Origin: Hyphomicrobiales bacterium
GTDB taxonomy: Bacteria > Pseudomonadota > Alphaproteobacteria > Rhizobiales > Rhizobiaceae
DNA length: 64,000 nt
NCBI GenBank assembly: GCA_900467685.1
Contig: UBQX01000006.1
Coordinates: 248,001 to 312,000 of the forward strand
Direction of reading: 5' to 3'
Both the position numbers and the translations under genes were made by a program. Positions 1 to 8,515 of this stretch are shown piece after piece. How positions within the stretch are numbered: the stretch's first letter is position 1; the number at the start of each line of letters is the position of its first letter. Below the pieces are notes generated by a model. It was given only the letters and a program-made list of their open reading frames with translations. It was not told where the DNA came from and did no database searches.

Positions 1-33
1 CCGACCGGCATTTTAAACGTGAGCTTTCCAGCC

Positions 34-62
34 TTGTGGAAACCTGCCATTTGTCACATACT
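34..62 (+). promoter_or_regulatory. Candidate promoter of the molybdopterin oxidoreductase gene
   Basis: A TTGTGG hexamer at 34-39 is followed after 17 bases by CATACT at 57-62, a fair match to a sigma-70 promoter. The -10 element lies inside the 18-bp palindrome at 56-73, so a repressor bound there would block RNA polymerase. This is inferred from base pattern alone. Confidence 0.4.
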
Positions 63-73
63 CGCGAGTATGT
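56..73. promoter_or_regulatory. 18-bp perfect palindrome, likely TetR-type operator
   Basis: The sequence ACATACTCGCGAGTATGT is a perfect 18-bp palindrome ending 21 bases before the start codon of the molybdopterin oxidoreductase gene. Length and symmetry suit a TetR-family dimer. The same half-sites with the same 6-base spacing recur before the acyl-CoA dehydrogenase gene at 57345-57362. The regulator is not recognised in the window and may lie just upstream of it. Confidence 0.6.
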
Positions 74-94
74 CGCCAGCCCGGGAGGAGAACC

Positions 95-2332
95 ATGGCC
101 GTCGAAACCAGCTACCGCATCTGTCCGCTCTGCGAGGCCTGCTGCGGCCTTGAGATCGCCCATGAAGATGGCAAGGTCGTTTCCGTGCGCGGCGCGGAGA
201 ACGATCCGTTCTCTCAAGGTTATATCTGCCCGAAGGGCGTGGCGCTCGCCGATCTGCATGACGATCCCGACCGGCTGCGCACGCCGATGATCAAGCGCAA
301 CGGCCGCTTCGAAGAGTCGACCTGGGACGAGGCCTTCGCTGAAATCGAGCGCGGCCTGATGCCGGTCATCGCCAAGCATGGCCGCGAGGCCGTTGGTGCC
401 GTTCTCGGCAATCCGGTGTCGCACCGTTACGGAATCAGCCTGTTCTCGCAGCGGCTGCTGCGGGCTCTTGGCACCCCCAACATCTTTTCCGCCTCCACTG
501 TCGACCAGATGCCCAAGCACCGCGCGGTGGGCGAAATGTTCGGCAACTGGATGAGCATTGCTGTTCCCGACATCACGCGCACGGAGCTTCTGGTCATCCT
601 CGGCGCCAACCCCATGGCCTCCAACGGCAGCCTCTGGACCGTTCCGGATTTCCGCGGCAAGGCGAGGGCGCTCAAGGCGCGTGGCGGGCGCATAATCACG
701 ATCGATCCGCGCCGCACCGAGACCGCCAAGATCTCGGACGAACATCTCTTTATCCGCCCCGGCGGTGATGTCTTCCTGTTGCTAGGCCTTGTTCATACGT
801 TGTTCGCGGAAGGGCTGGTGAAAACCGGCCGGCTGGGCCAGCACCTCAACGGCCTAGAAGAGCTGCATGCAGACGTCGCCCCCTATGACGCGGAGCGCAT
901 GGCTCCGCGTTGCGGCATCCCCGCTGCCGATATCCGCCGCCTCGCCCATGATCTGGCAAAGACCGAACGGGCGGCCCTCTACGGTCGCATCGGCACCTGC
1001 GTGCAGGAATTCGGCACGCTGAACTCGTGGCTGATCGACGTCGTCAACATCCTCACCGGCCATATGGACGAACCGGGCGGCATGATGTTCCCCAAGGCAG
1101 CCGCCTTTGCCGCGAACACCAAGGGCGCGCCCGGCTCCGGCCGTGGCGTCAAGGTCGGTCGCCGCACGATGAAGTCGGCCCCCGTGCCCGAAATCATGAG
1201 CGAATTCCCCGTCAGCGCGATTGCCGACGAAATCACGCAAGCCGGAGATCATGGCATCCGCGCGATGATCTCTGTCGCCACCAACCCGGTGCTGTCCTCG
1301 CCGAATGGCGAGAAGCTCTCGAGGGCGCTGGAAACGCTCGATTTCATGGTCAGCCTCGACATCTACATCAACGAGACGACGCGCCACGCCAATGTCATCC
1401 TGCCCGGCACCTCGCCACTGGAAGACAGTCATTGGGATGTGCTCTTCAACCAGTTCGCCTGGCGCAACACCGCCCGCTATTCGCCTGCCACCTTCCCGTT
1501 GCAGGAGGGACAGCTCACGGAATGGCAGACGATCATGCGCTTGACCGGCCTGGTTCAGGGCAGGGGACCGAATGTCGATCCGGAAGCGCTGGACGACGAG
1601 ATGACCCGCGCTGAGGTGGAAAAGCTTGCCGGTCCCATGACGGACCAGTTGATGGGCATGGTCGCCGGTCTCAGGGGCCCCGATCGTCTGGTCGAACTGG
1701 AACTCCGCAGCGGCCCCTATGGCGACGGTTTCGGTCGCAAGCCGGACGGTCTGACGCTCGCCAAGGTGAAGGCGGAGCGCTATGGCATTGACCTCGGCCT
1801 GCACGAACCGCGCATCCCTGAAATCCTGCGCACGCCTTCCGGAAGGATTGAACTCGCACCCGCCGATTTCATCGCCGACCTCGCCCGCGTCGATGCCGCT
1901 CTTGACCAGCCGGCCGGCGATCTCGTGCTGATCGGCCGCCGCGATGTGAGGACCAACAACAGCTGGATGCACAATCTGCCGACGCTTGCGAAGGGACCGA
2001 ACCGCTGCAAGCTGCTCGTCCATCCCGCTGACGCTGCCCGCTACGGTCTTGGCAACGGCGCACTGGCCGAAATCTCCGGAAATGGAACGAGCCTTCTGGT
2101 TCCGGTCGAGGTTAGTGAAGACATGATGCCGGGCGTCGTCAGCCTTCCCCATGGCTGGGGGCATGATCAGGACGGCGCCGGGCAGGGGCTTGCCGCTCGC
2201 AATCCCGGTGTCAACGTCAACGCGCTGATCCCGGAGGGCACCCGCGATCCGCTGTCCGGCAATTCCGTGCTGAACGGCGTGGCGATTTCGTTGAGGGCCG
2301 CTGTGCTGCCGATCGTCGAGGCGGCTGAATGA
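95..2332 (+). CDS. Molybdopterin-dependent oxidoreductase
   Basis: This 745-residue protein belongs to the DMSO reductase superfamily, which binds bis-MGD molybdenum cofactor and usually one 4Fe-4S cluster. The N-terminal domain carries the cluster ligands Cys10, Cys13, Cys17 and Cys45 (C-x2-C-x3-C ... CPKG). The molybdopterin domains follow to about residue 480, and a C-terminal dinucleotide-binding domain covers roughly residues 615-735. No Tat signal is visible, so it should be cytoplasmic. The substrate cannot be read from the sequence. The start is supported by the ribosome site GGGAGGAG seven bases upstream. No electron-transfer subunit is encoded next to it. An 18-bp operator palindrome just upstream implies ligand-controlled expression, possibly shared with the acyl-CoA dehydrogenase gene at 57.4 kb. 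Confidence 0.9.
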   Translation: MAVETSYRICPLCEACCGLEIAHEDGKVVSVRGAENDPFSQGYICPKGVALADLHDDPDRLRTPMIKRNGRFEESTWDEAFAEIERGLMPVIAKHGREAVGAVLGNPVSHRYGISLFSQRLLRALGTPNIFSASTVDQMPKHRAVGEMFGNWMSIAVPDITRTELLVILGANPMASNGSLWTVPDFRGKARALKARGGRIITIDPRRTETAKISDEHLFIRPGGDVFLLLGLVHTLFAEGLVKTGRLGQHLNGLEELHADVAPYDAERMAPRCGIPAADIRRLAHDLAKTERAALYGRIGTCVQEFGTLNSWLIDVVNILTGHMDEPGGMMFPKAAAFAANTKGAPGSGRGVKVGRRTMKSAPVPEIMSEFPVSAIADEITQAGDHGIRAMISVATNPVLSSPNGEKLSRALETLDFMVSLDIYINETTRHANVILPGTSPLEDSHWDVLFNQFAWRNTARYSPATFPLQEGQLTEWQTIMRLTGLVQGRGPNVDPEALDDEMTRAEVEKLAGPMTDQLMGMVAGLRGPDRLVELELRSGPYGDGFGRKPDGLTLAKVKAERYGIDLGLHEPRIPEILRTPSGRIELAPADFIADLARVDAALDQPAGDLVLIGRRDVRTNNSWMHNLPTLAKGPNRCKLLVHPADAARYGLGNGALAEISGNGTSLLVPVEVSEDMMPGVVSLPHGWGHDQDGAGQGLAARNPGVNVNALIPEGTRDPLSGNSVLNGVAISLRAAVLPIVEAAE

Positions 2333-2344
2333 CGCCGGAAGGCC

Positions 2345-2773
2345 TTATTTGAACTTCCCGAAGACCGGCTTCTTGGGTTGCCGGTTGAAGGTGGGGGCGG
2401 CGGTCTCCTGAGGGCGCGTTTCCTCGACAACATTGCGGGCATCGTAGAGATCCACGCGCTGCTTGCGGGCGACTTCAGTAGGCATCCGGGGACCGGTGAA
2501 GCGAACGCCGTAGAGATCGCCCTTGTGCCAGACCTTCTCGCACTCGACCTTGAAGCCGTCGAGTTCGATGAAAAGCGTGAAATGCGAAGGGACGATCCAG
2601 CCCAGATTGAACTCGACCTTGGCCCCGGTCTCGCTGAGGTCCCGAACGATGCAGGGAACTGCGCTATGTTCCTGGTTGAAGGCCGCATGTGCGCCCTTGA
2701 AGACACGCATCCGCCGTGGCCGCTCTACGGCGTCATCGTCAGTCGGAGGCGTTGTCGTTTGTTCAGGGTCCAT
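2345..2773 (-). CDS. PilZ domain protein
   Basis: This is a 142-residue protein when started at the ATG at 2773, which has AGGA upstream; a longer frame reaches 2821. It contains the PilZ core, with a basic stretch RPRRMR followed by the D-L-S-E-T-G-A motif, the usual c-di-GMP-binding (D/N)xSxxG element. The arginine motif is not a clean RxxxR, so c-di-GMP binding is likely but not certain. The C-terminal tail after about residue 105 is charged and probably disordered. It lies downstream of alr on the same strand, and two GGDEF proteins encoded in this window could feed it signal. Confidence 0.75.
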   Translation of the reverse strand: MDPEQTTTPPTDDDAVERPRRMRVFKGAHAAFNQEHSAVPCIVRDLSETGAKVEFNLGWIVPSHFTLFIELDGFKVECEKVWHKGDLYGVRFTGPRMPTEVARKQRVDLYDARNVVEETRPQETAAPTFNRQPKKPVFGKFK

Positions 2774-2929
2774 GGTCTTGCCGTTCCTGCAGGATATTGC
2801 AGTCGAAAGCGTATAGGACATATCTCAACACACATATGTTGAGAAACTCTTTAAAGTCTCGATTGGGAGAAATATTCCCAGCAATAGCAAAGTCTTGCCT
2901 TGCATTACCGCGAGGATCGAGAGGCGACG

Positions 2930-4090
2930 TCAGCCGCCTATATAGGCTCGCTGATAGCGGTTGCCGAGGCTCGTCAGAAGCTCGTAGCCGATCGTTCCTG
3001 CAGCGCGCGCGGCGTCGTCCAGGGCGATGTTATGGCCGAAAAGCTCGATATAGTCGCCGGCGCTGATTTCGCTTTCCGGGACATCGGTGACGTCGAATAT
3101 GGTCAGGTCCATCGTGATGCGCCCCGCGACCGGAACGCGCCGGCCGGCCACAAAGCCGAAGCCGCCTTCATGAACCGTCTGCCGCAACGGAACCCCGGAA
3201 CTCGACAGAGCCCGGTGATAGCCGTCCGCGTAACCGGTCGACACGATGGCGAGCCGGCTGTCGCGGGTCAGCACATGCGAGGCGCCGTAGGAAACGGGCT
3301 CGCCGGCCTTGCCGTGGCGGATCTGCAGGATGCGCGTTTCGGCTGTCACGACCGGCAGCGAAGGGTTTTTCACGCCATCCACGGCCTCGCCGCCATAAAT
3401 AGCGATGCCGGGGCGCGTCAGGTCGAAGTGGTAGTCCGGCCCGAGATGGATGCCGGGCGAGTTGGCAAGGCTTGAATCAACGCCTTCATACGCTTTGGCA
3501 ACAGTCTGAAATGATTCAAGCTGCCTGCGGTTCATCGGGTGCGACGGGTCGCTCGCGCAAGCCAGATGGCTCAGCAGCAGCACGGGTGAGAAGCTGGCCG
3601 GCCGCGTCGGATCGTCCGCCAGCGCCAGTGCTTCCTCCACCGACAGGCCAAGCCTGTTCATGCCCGTATCGACCATCAGCGCGCAGGGGTGCTCCTCGTC
3701 GAAGGCGACTGCATTCGACCAGCACGCGATCTGCTCTTCCGAGACGAGAACGGGAACGAGGTCATGACTGAAGAATTGCGCCTCGACACCCGGCCACACA
3801 CCGGCGAGCACGAAGATGCGGGCCTCCGGCGCGAACTGCCGCGCCAGCATGCCTTCGTCCGGCGTGGCGACGAACAAGTCGCGGCAGCCTGCGTCGTAAA
3901 GCGCCGGAACGACGGCCTCGATCCCGAGCCCATAGCCGTCGCCCTTGACCGCCGCGCCGGTGCGCGCCTTGCCGGAGGCCTTTTTCAGCATCCGCCAATT
4001 GTCCGCGAGCGCGCCAAGGTCGATCGTCAGCCGCGAAGGGGCCACCTCGAAAGGCGTGAAAATGAGGTCGTCTTCGAATTCTTCTTCCAT
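2930..4090 (-). CDS. alr: Alanine racemase
   Basis: Alanine racemase interconverts L- and D-alanine with pyridoxal phosphate, supplying D-alanine for peptidoglycan. The PLP lysine lies in A-V-K-G-D-G-Y-G near the N-terminus, and the second catalytic residue, a tyrosine, is in S-T-G-Y-A-D-G-Y. With the ATG at 4090 the protein has 386 residues, the normal size. The open frame continues to an ATG at 4195, but the extra 35 residues look unlike the family. Neither start has a strong ribosome site, so the start is uncertain. In rhizobia alr usually sits beside dnaB; here about 2.9 kb of other genes separate the two. Confidence 0.9.
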   Translation of the reverse strand: MEEEFEDDLIFTPFEVAPSRLTIDLGALADNWRMLKKASGKARTGAAVKGDGYGLGIEAVVPALYDAGCRDLFVATPDEGMLARQFAPEARIFVLAGVWPGVEAQFFSHDLVPVLVSEEQIACWSNAVAFDEEHPCALMVDTGMNRLGLSVEEALALADDPTRPASFSPVLLLSHLACASDPSHPMNRRQLESFQTVAKAYEGVDSSLANSPGIHLGPDYHFDLTRPGIAIYGGEAVDGVKNPSLPVVTAETRILQIRHGKAGEPVSYGASHVLTRDSRLAIVSTGYADGYHRALSSSGVPLRQTVHEGGFGFVAGRRVPVAGRITMDLTIFDVTDVPESEISAGDYIELFGHNIALDDAARAAGTIGYELLTSLGNRYQRAYIGG

Positions 4091-4248
4091 GCGGCAAGGT
4101 CTATCGCTTCGCATGTGCGAAGGCAATCGTACGGCATGGGCTTCGCCCAGCATTCTATGCCGAGAGTGCGACGGATTCCGAACGCGGTTCTTCATCTGGC
4201 GAGCTGGGATCCGACCTGTCGGTTCATCGGCGCGCGAGCCAGATGGGA

Positions 4249-4758
4249 TTATGATGCGTCGGGCTTGCCGGATGTGCGCTCCAGCGGGGCAATGATGCGC
4301 TCGGAGATCCAGTGGACGATGGCGCCGACAAGGCCGCCTAGAATCACTTCGCTCCCCCTGGCATAGCCTGCAGTTACGAGCGACGTGCCGACGTCATGTG
4401 TGAAAAAGACGATCGGGGCGGTCCACATGGCGACCTTCAGGTCGGGCCAGCGCCTGACCAGCGCCGCACAGATGGCAACGCTGACGCCCATCTGAACCGC
4501 AATGTCCCAGCCGAGGCGGGTGGTGAGCGTTCCTGCTGCAACGGCAACAACAATGCCGACAATGGTGCCGGCAAAGCGCCAGAGAACGGCGTTGCGCGTC
4601 TGGAAGAGCTTCTCCTGCGAGACGACGATCGCCGAAACGGCGGCCCAGACCGGATGCGTCAGGTGAAAGACCGAACCTGCAAGCATGTAGGCGGCGGTCG
4701 CGGCAATCGAGCAGCGCAGCACGAAGGCGATGTCGCGGATGGTGACCTTCTGCATCAT
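4249..4758 (-). CDS. FUSC-family (aromatic acid exporter-like) membrane protein
   Basis: This 169-residue protein has four or five hydrophobic segments (about residues 10-30, 38-48, 60-80, 85-98 and 105-125) and ends in a short charged tail. The W-A-A-V-S-A-I-V-V motif followed by a charged turn, and the R-F-A-G-T-I-V-G segment, are typical of the membrane part of FUSC/ArAE exporters. It lacks the large cytoplasmic domains of full-length FUSC proteins, so it is a short version. Substrate is unknown. The ATG has GAGGGGG upstream. It is transcribed toward alr and may share its transcript. Confidence 0.7.
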   Translation of the reverse strand: MMQKVTIRDIAFVLRCSIAATAAYMLAGSVFHLTHPVWAAVSAIVVSQEKLFQTRNAVLWRFAGTIVGIVVAVAAGTLTTRLGWDIAVQMGVSVAICAALVRRWPDLKVAMWTAPIVFFTHDVGTSLVTAGYARGSEVILGGLVGAIVHWISERIIAPLERTSGKPDAS

Positions 4759-4967
4759 GGTGACACACCCCCTCGGCGCTGACGTCGTCGGCAGCTCTTG
4801 CCTCCGTTGAAATTCTAGTCCGCCGTGGGGGCGCTGTTCAAGGCCGCAGCTCTGCCGATTTCGTTATCCGGCCATGCGCGATCGGATGACCGGCAGGCAG
4901 TGGAAATCGGGTTGCGGCCCGCTCATTGCCCGCCTAGGCTCGTCTGAAAACGGGAGGAACCCCCGCC

Positions 4968-5615
4968 ATGCCAGCGCAACCCAGACGCAACCGTGTCACG
5001 CCTTTTGGCGATCTGGAGGCCGTGCCCGTGCGAGGCCAGTTGATGGGCAATCGCGGCGATTTGCATGACAAGGCGGGAGGCATCGTCCGCCGGTGGAAGG
5101 TGGAAAGATGGATCGCCTGCAGGCTCGTCCATCCGCGGGGAGGGCGGGTCACCTTCGACCGGCCCGGACACTATACACCGCTCTTCTTCGCCGACGAGCC
5201 GACCGCGCTTGCCGCCGGTCATCGCCCTTGCGCCGAATGCCGGCGCGGGGATTACAAGGCCTGGCAGGAGGGGTGGCGTCTGGCCCTCGGGGCCAAACCA
5301 TCCGCGCAGGAGATGGATGCCACGCTTCACGCGGCGCGGATTTCGATCCGGGGAGACAAGATCACGTTCGAAGCCCGGCTCGTGGACCTGCCGGATGGCG
5401 CGATGGTCACCCTGGCAGACGCGCCGCAATCGCCGTTCCTGCTCTGGAAGGAGCACCTGCATCCCTGGACGCATGAAGGATACGGCAAGCCGCGTGAGGC
5501 CATCGCCTCGGCATCGTGCACCGTGCTGACGCCGAAGCCCGCTGTCGCCGTCCTGGCTGCGCTGGGTGGAGGGAACGCGCCCCCATGGCCGGGTTTTGCA
5601 ACGCCGCGTCTTTGA
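4968..5615 (+). CDS. Uncharacterised protein with Ada-N-like metal site
   Basis: This 215-residue protein is not assigned to a named family here. The region around residues 68-93 reads like the N-terminal methyl-acceptor domain of Ada: an F-F-A-D-E-x-x-A-L-A-A-G-H-R-P-C-x-x-C stretch matches Ada's F-F-A-T-x-x-E-A-x-x-A-G-x-R-P-C-x-x-C. Upstream lies Cys51-x3-His55, where Ada has Cys-x3-Cys. Cys51, His55, Cys88 and Cys91 could therefore hold a zinc ion. No helix-turn-helix or methyltransferase domain follows; the rest is a mixed region of about 120 residues. The ATG has GGGAGG nine bases upstream. Function is unknown; a role in DNA repair or nucleic-acid binding is inference only. Confidence 0.7.
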   Translation: MPAQPRRNRVTPFGDLEAVPVRGQLMGNRGDLHDKAGGIVRRWKVERWIACRLVHPRGGRVTFDRPGHYTPLFFADEPTALAAGHRPCAECRRGDYKAWQEGWRLALGAKPSAQEMDATLHAARISIRGDKITFEARLVDLPDGAMVTLADAPQSPFLLWKEHLHPWTHEGYGKPREAIASASCTVLTPKPAVAVLAALGGGNAPPWPGFATPRL

Positions 5616-5632
5616 CCGCCCCTTCGTCAAAA

Positions 5633-5644
5633 CGTCATATGACG
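5633..5644. promoter_or_regulatory. 12-bp palindrome before the PhnM-like gene
   Basis: CGTCATATGACG is a perfect 12-bp palindrome about 84 bases upstream of the chosen start of the PhnM-like gene. It could be an operator for a dimeric regulator such as a GntR protein, but it is short enough to occur by chance. Confidence 0.25.
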
Positions 5645-5727
5645 GGCCTAAGGACCGCCGGCGGGACGCAATGACGGAGACTCGAATTCCACCGCGCTTC
5701 GTCCCTGATGGTGGAAAGGCCCCTGCG

Positions 5728-6954
5728 ATGGAGACGAAGATGGCAACCGTGATCGAAGGTGCGACGCTGGTGCTTGGCGACCGGCTTGAAAAAGCGAGCC
5801 TGCGCTTCGAGGATGGCGTGATCACCGCCATCGACGGTGCGCGCGATGGTGCCACGGTCATCGACGGCTGCGGACATCTGCTTGGGCCGGCCTTCGTCGA
5901 TATTCACGGCGATGCCTTCGAGCGCCAACTGATGCCGCGCCCCGGTACCATGTTCCCGGTCGATGCAGCCCTTCTCGAAACCGACCGGCAGCTTGCTGCC
6001 AACGGGATCGGGACTACCTATCACGCGCTGACGCTCAGCTGGGAGCCGGGCCTGCGTTCGGTCGAGATGGGCCGCGCGGTCTTCGAGGCGCTGAGGAGGC
6101 TGCAGCCGCGGCTGCTGGTCGAGAGCCGTCTGCAACTGCGCTGGGAAAGCTTCTGTTTCGAGGCCGTTGACCTGATCCGCGATGCCCTTCAAGGGGAACT
6201 TACGCCCGCCATCGCCTTCAACGACCATACGTCGATGGCCATGCTCCACCCCTCCGTGACGATGCAGGAGCGCCCCTTCGAGTTCTCGCCGGATTTTCCG
6301 GTGGTCGACATGCAGAACCCTGCTTTCGTCGAGAAGATGGGCGAGCGCGCCAAGCGCGCCAAAATGTCGAGCGAGGCCATGGTCGCGATGATCGCCTCGG
6401 TCTGGGAGCGGCGCCCGCAGGTCCCGGCCGTCATCGAGACGGTCGCGAGCCTCGGTCGCGCTGCCGGGGCGCCCATGCTTTCCCATGACGACAGCCAGAT
6501 CGAGACGCGCGACTATTTCCGCGCTCAGGGCGCGCGCATCAGCGAGTTCCCGATGAACCGCCGGGTGGCGCTCGCCGCCCGCGAAGCCGGCGACATGATC
6601 GTCTTCGGCGCGCCGAATGCCGCGCGCGGCGGCAGCCATCTCGGCAGTTCGCCGGGCGTGGCTGAGATGGTGCGCGAAGGCCTCTGCGATATCCTGGCGT
6701 CCGATTACTACTACCCTGCCATGCTGATCGGTCTGGCGCGGCTGGTGAGCGATGGCGTCGGCTCGGTGGAAGCGCTCTGGCCGCTGGTCTCGGGCAATCC
6801 CGCGCAGGCGCTCGGCCTGAAGGATCGAGGAGAGATTGCCGTGGGCAAGCGCGCCGATCTCGTGCTTGTCGACTGGCCCGCTGAGGGCACCCCTGTCGTA
6901 CATCGCACCTGGGTCGCCGGCCGCGCGGCTTACGGCGCCACGCCTGCCGGCTGA
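5728..6954 (+). CDS. PhnM-like amidohydrolase (alpha-D-ribose 1-methylphosphonate 5-triphosphate diphosphatase family)
   Basis: This protein of about 408 residues has the amidohydrolase fold of PhnM, which removes pyrophosphate from ribose 1-methylphosphonate 5-triphosphate in the C-P lyase pathway. The metal-binding strand reads G-P-A-F-V-D-I-H-G-D, with H-D-D-S and A-S-D-Y-Y-Y further on, as in PhnM relatives. The end (G-K-R-A-D-L-V-L-V-D) is the usual amidohydrolase closure. The frame is open from 5566, but that would overlap the preceding gene; the ATG at 5728 with GGAAAGG upstream fits best, and the ATG at 5740 is also possible. No other phn gene is nearby, so it may act on a different phosphorylated sugar. 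Confidence 0.75.
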   Translation: METKMATVIEGATLVLGDRLEKASLRFEDGVITAIDGARDGATVIDGCGHLLGPAFVDIHGDAFERQLMPRPGTMFPVDAALLETDRQLAANGIGTTYHALTLSWEPGLRSVEMGRAVFEALRRLQPRLLVESRLQLRWESFCFEAVDLIRDALQGELTPAIAFNDHTSMAMLHPSVTMQERPFEFSPDFPVVDMQNPAFVEKMGERAKRAKMSSEAMVAMIASVWERRPQVPAVIETVASLGRAAGAPMLSHDDSQIETRDYFRAQGARISEFPMNRRVALAAREAGDMIVFGAPNAARGGSHLGSSPGVAEMVREGLCDILASDYYYPAMLIGLARLVSDGVGSVEALWPLVSGNPAQALGLKDRGEIAVGKRADLVLVDWPAEGTPVVHRTWVAGRAAYGATPAG

Positions 6955-6969
6955 TGGCGGCAACGAAAA

Positions 6970-6992
6970 GGCAAGGCCGCGGAGGCCTTGCC
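6970..6992 (-). terminator. Hairpin terminator of dnaB (bidirectional)
   Basis: A perfect 9-bp stem (GGCAAGGCC and GGCCTTGCC) with a 5-base loop is followed on the minus strand by TTTT, 18 bases beyond the dnaB stop codon. It lies between two convergent genes and could also stop plus-strand transcripts. Confidence 0.7.
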
Positions 6993-7009
6993 CGGAAGTT
7001 AGTCTCGCC

Positions 7010-8515
7010 TCAATGCTCCTCGTATTGCAGGAAGCTCGGGTCGGCGAGGTCGGTGAAGCGGGTATATTCCGACTGGAACGCGAGCTTCACCGTGCCTGTC
7101 GGCCCGTGACGCTGCTTGGCGATGATGACGTCGGCCGTGCCCTTGACCTTGTCCATCAGCGCTTCCCATTCCGGATACTTCGGGTCCGCCATGTCGCGCG
7201 GCTCCTGGTTCTTCACATAGTATTCCTCGCGGAACACGAAGAGCACCACGTCGGCGTCCTGCTCGATCGAGCCCGATTCGCGAAGGTCGGAGAGCTGGGG
7301 ACGCTTGTCATCGCGGCTTTCCACCTGACGCGAGAGCTGGGAGAGCGCGATGATCGGAACGTTGAGTTCCTTGCCGAGCGCCTTGAGGCCCGTGGTAATT
7401 TCGGTGATTTCCTGCACGCGGTTTTCACCGGACTTCTTGGCGCCCGTCATGAGCTGAATATAGTCGACCACCAGGACATCGAGACCGCGCTGGCGCTTGA
7501 GACGGCGGGCGCGCGCGGCAAGCTGGGCAATCGAGATACCACCGGTCTGGTCGATGAAGAGCGGCACCTTCTGCATCATCTGGGAGCAGGCGACGAGCTT
7601 CTCGAAATCGGCTTCGGTAATGTCGCCGCGGCGGATCTTCGAGGACGAGACTTCCGTCTGCTCGGAGATGATACGGGTGGCGAGCTGTTCGGCGGACATT
7701 TCGAGCGAATAGAAGCCGACGACGCCGCCATTCTTTGCCTTGAACGATCCGTCGGGCAGAACCTCCGGCTCGTAGGATGCTGCGATGTTGTAGGCGATGT
7801 TGGTCGCAAGCGAGGTCTTGCCCATGCCCGGACGTCCGGCAAGCACGATCAAGTCCGAGCGTTGCAACCCACCCATCTTGCTGTCGAGCGACATGATGCC
7901 GGTCGAAATGCCGGACAGATGCCCGTCGCGCTCGAAGGCAGCCCCCGCCATGTCGATGGCGAGCGCCACGGCGTCATTGAAAGACTGGAAGCCGCCGTCG
8001 TACCGGCCGGTTTCGGCGAGTTCGAAGAGCCGGCGTTCCGTATCTTCGATCTGCTTCTGCGGCGGCATGTCGAGCGGCGCGTCATAGGCGACGTTGACGA
8101 TCTCTTCGCCGATGCCGATCAGCGAACGACGCAGCGCCAGATCGTAGATCGCCCGGCCGTAGTCTTCCGCGTTGATGATCGACACGGCCTCGACGGCGAG
8201 GCGCGCGACATATTGCGAGACGGTCATGTCCCCAACACGGTCATCGGCGGAAAGAAACGTCTTGATGGTGACGGGATTGGCCGTCTTGCCCATGCGGATG
8301 ATGTCGCCCGCCACTTCGAAGATGCGGCGATGCAGGGCTTCATAGAAATGCGCGGGCTTCAGAAAGTCCGAAACGCGATAGAAGGCGTCGTTGTTCACGA
8401 GAATGGCGCCCAGCAGCGCCTGCTCGGCCTCCACGTTGTTCGGGGCCTCGCGGTACTGCGGCTCGCCCGGTTTGACCATTTCCAGCTTGCGCGCGGCTTC
8501 GTTCATTGTCGGCAT
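7010..8515 (-). CDS. dnaB: Replicative DNA helicase DnaB
   Basis: DnaB is the hexameric 5'-3' helicase at the replication fork. The 501-residue protein has the N-terminal DnaB domain (about residues 25-130) that contacts primase, and the RecA-like ATPase domain from about residue 200. The Walker A motif G-R-P-G-M-G-K-T-S is at 227-235, the Walker B region is L-V-V-D-Y-I-Q-L-M, and the arginine-rich S-R-Q-V-E and Q-R-H-G-P-T-G segments are present. No intein interrupts it. A short extra loop after the Walker A helix (about 248-262) is seen in alphaproteobacterial DnaB. A strong hairpin terminator follows. Confidence 0.97.
   Translation of the reverse strand: MPTMNEAARKLEMVKPGEPQYREAPNNVEAEQALLGAILVNNDAFYRVSDFLKPAHFYEALHRRIFEVAGDIIRMGKTANPVTIKTFLSADDRVGDMTVSQYVARLAVEAVSIINAEDYGRAIYDLALRRSLIGIGEEIVNVAYDAPLDMPPQKQIEDTERRLFELAETGRYDGGFQSFNDAVALAIDMAGAAFERDGHLSGISTGIMSLDSKMGGLQRSDLIVLAGRPGMGKTSLATNIAYNIAASYEPEVLPDGSFKAKNGGVVGFYSLEMSAEQLATRIISEQTEVSSSKIRRGDITEADFEKLVACSQMMQKVPLFIDQTGGISIAQLAARARRLKRQRGLDVLVVDYIQLMTGAKKSGENRVQEITEITTGLKALGKELNVPIIALSQLSRQVESRDDKRPQLSDLRESGSIEQDADVVLFVFREEYYVKNQEPRDMADPKYPEWEALMDKVKGTADVIIAKQRHGPTGTVKLAFQSEYTRFTDLADPSFLQYEEH

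Noticed and set aside
854-2164. 436-codon open frame on the minus strand
   Set aside because: It is antisense to the molybdopterin oxidoreductase gene.
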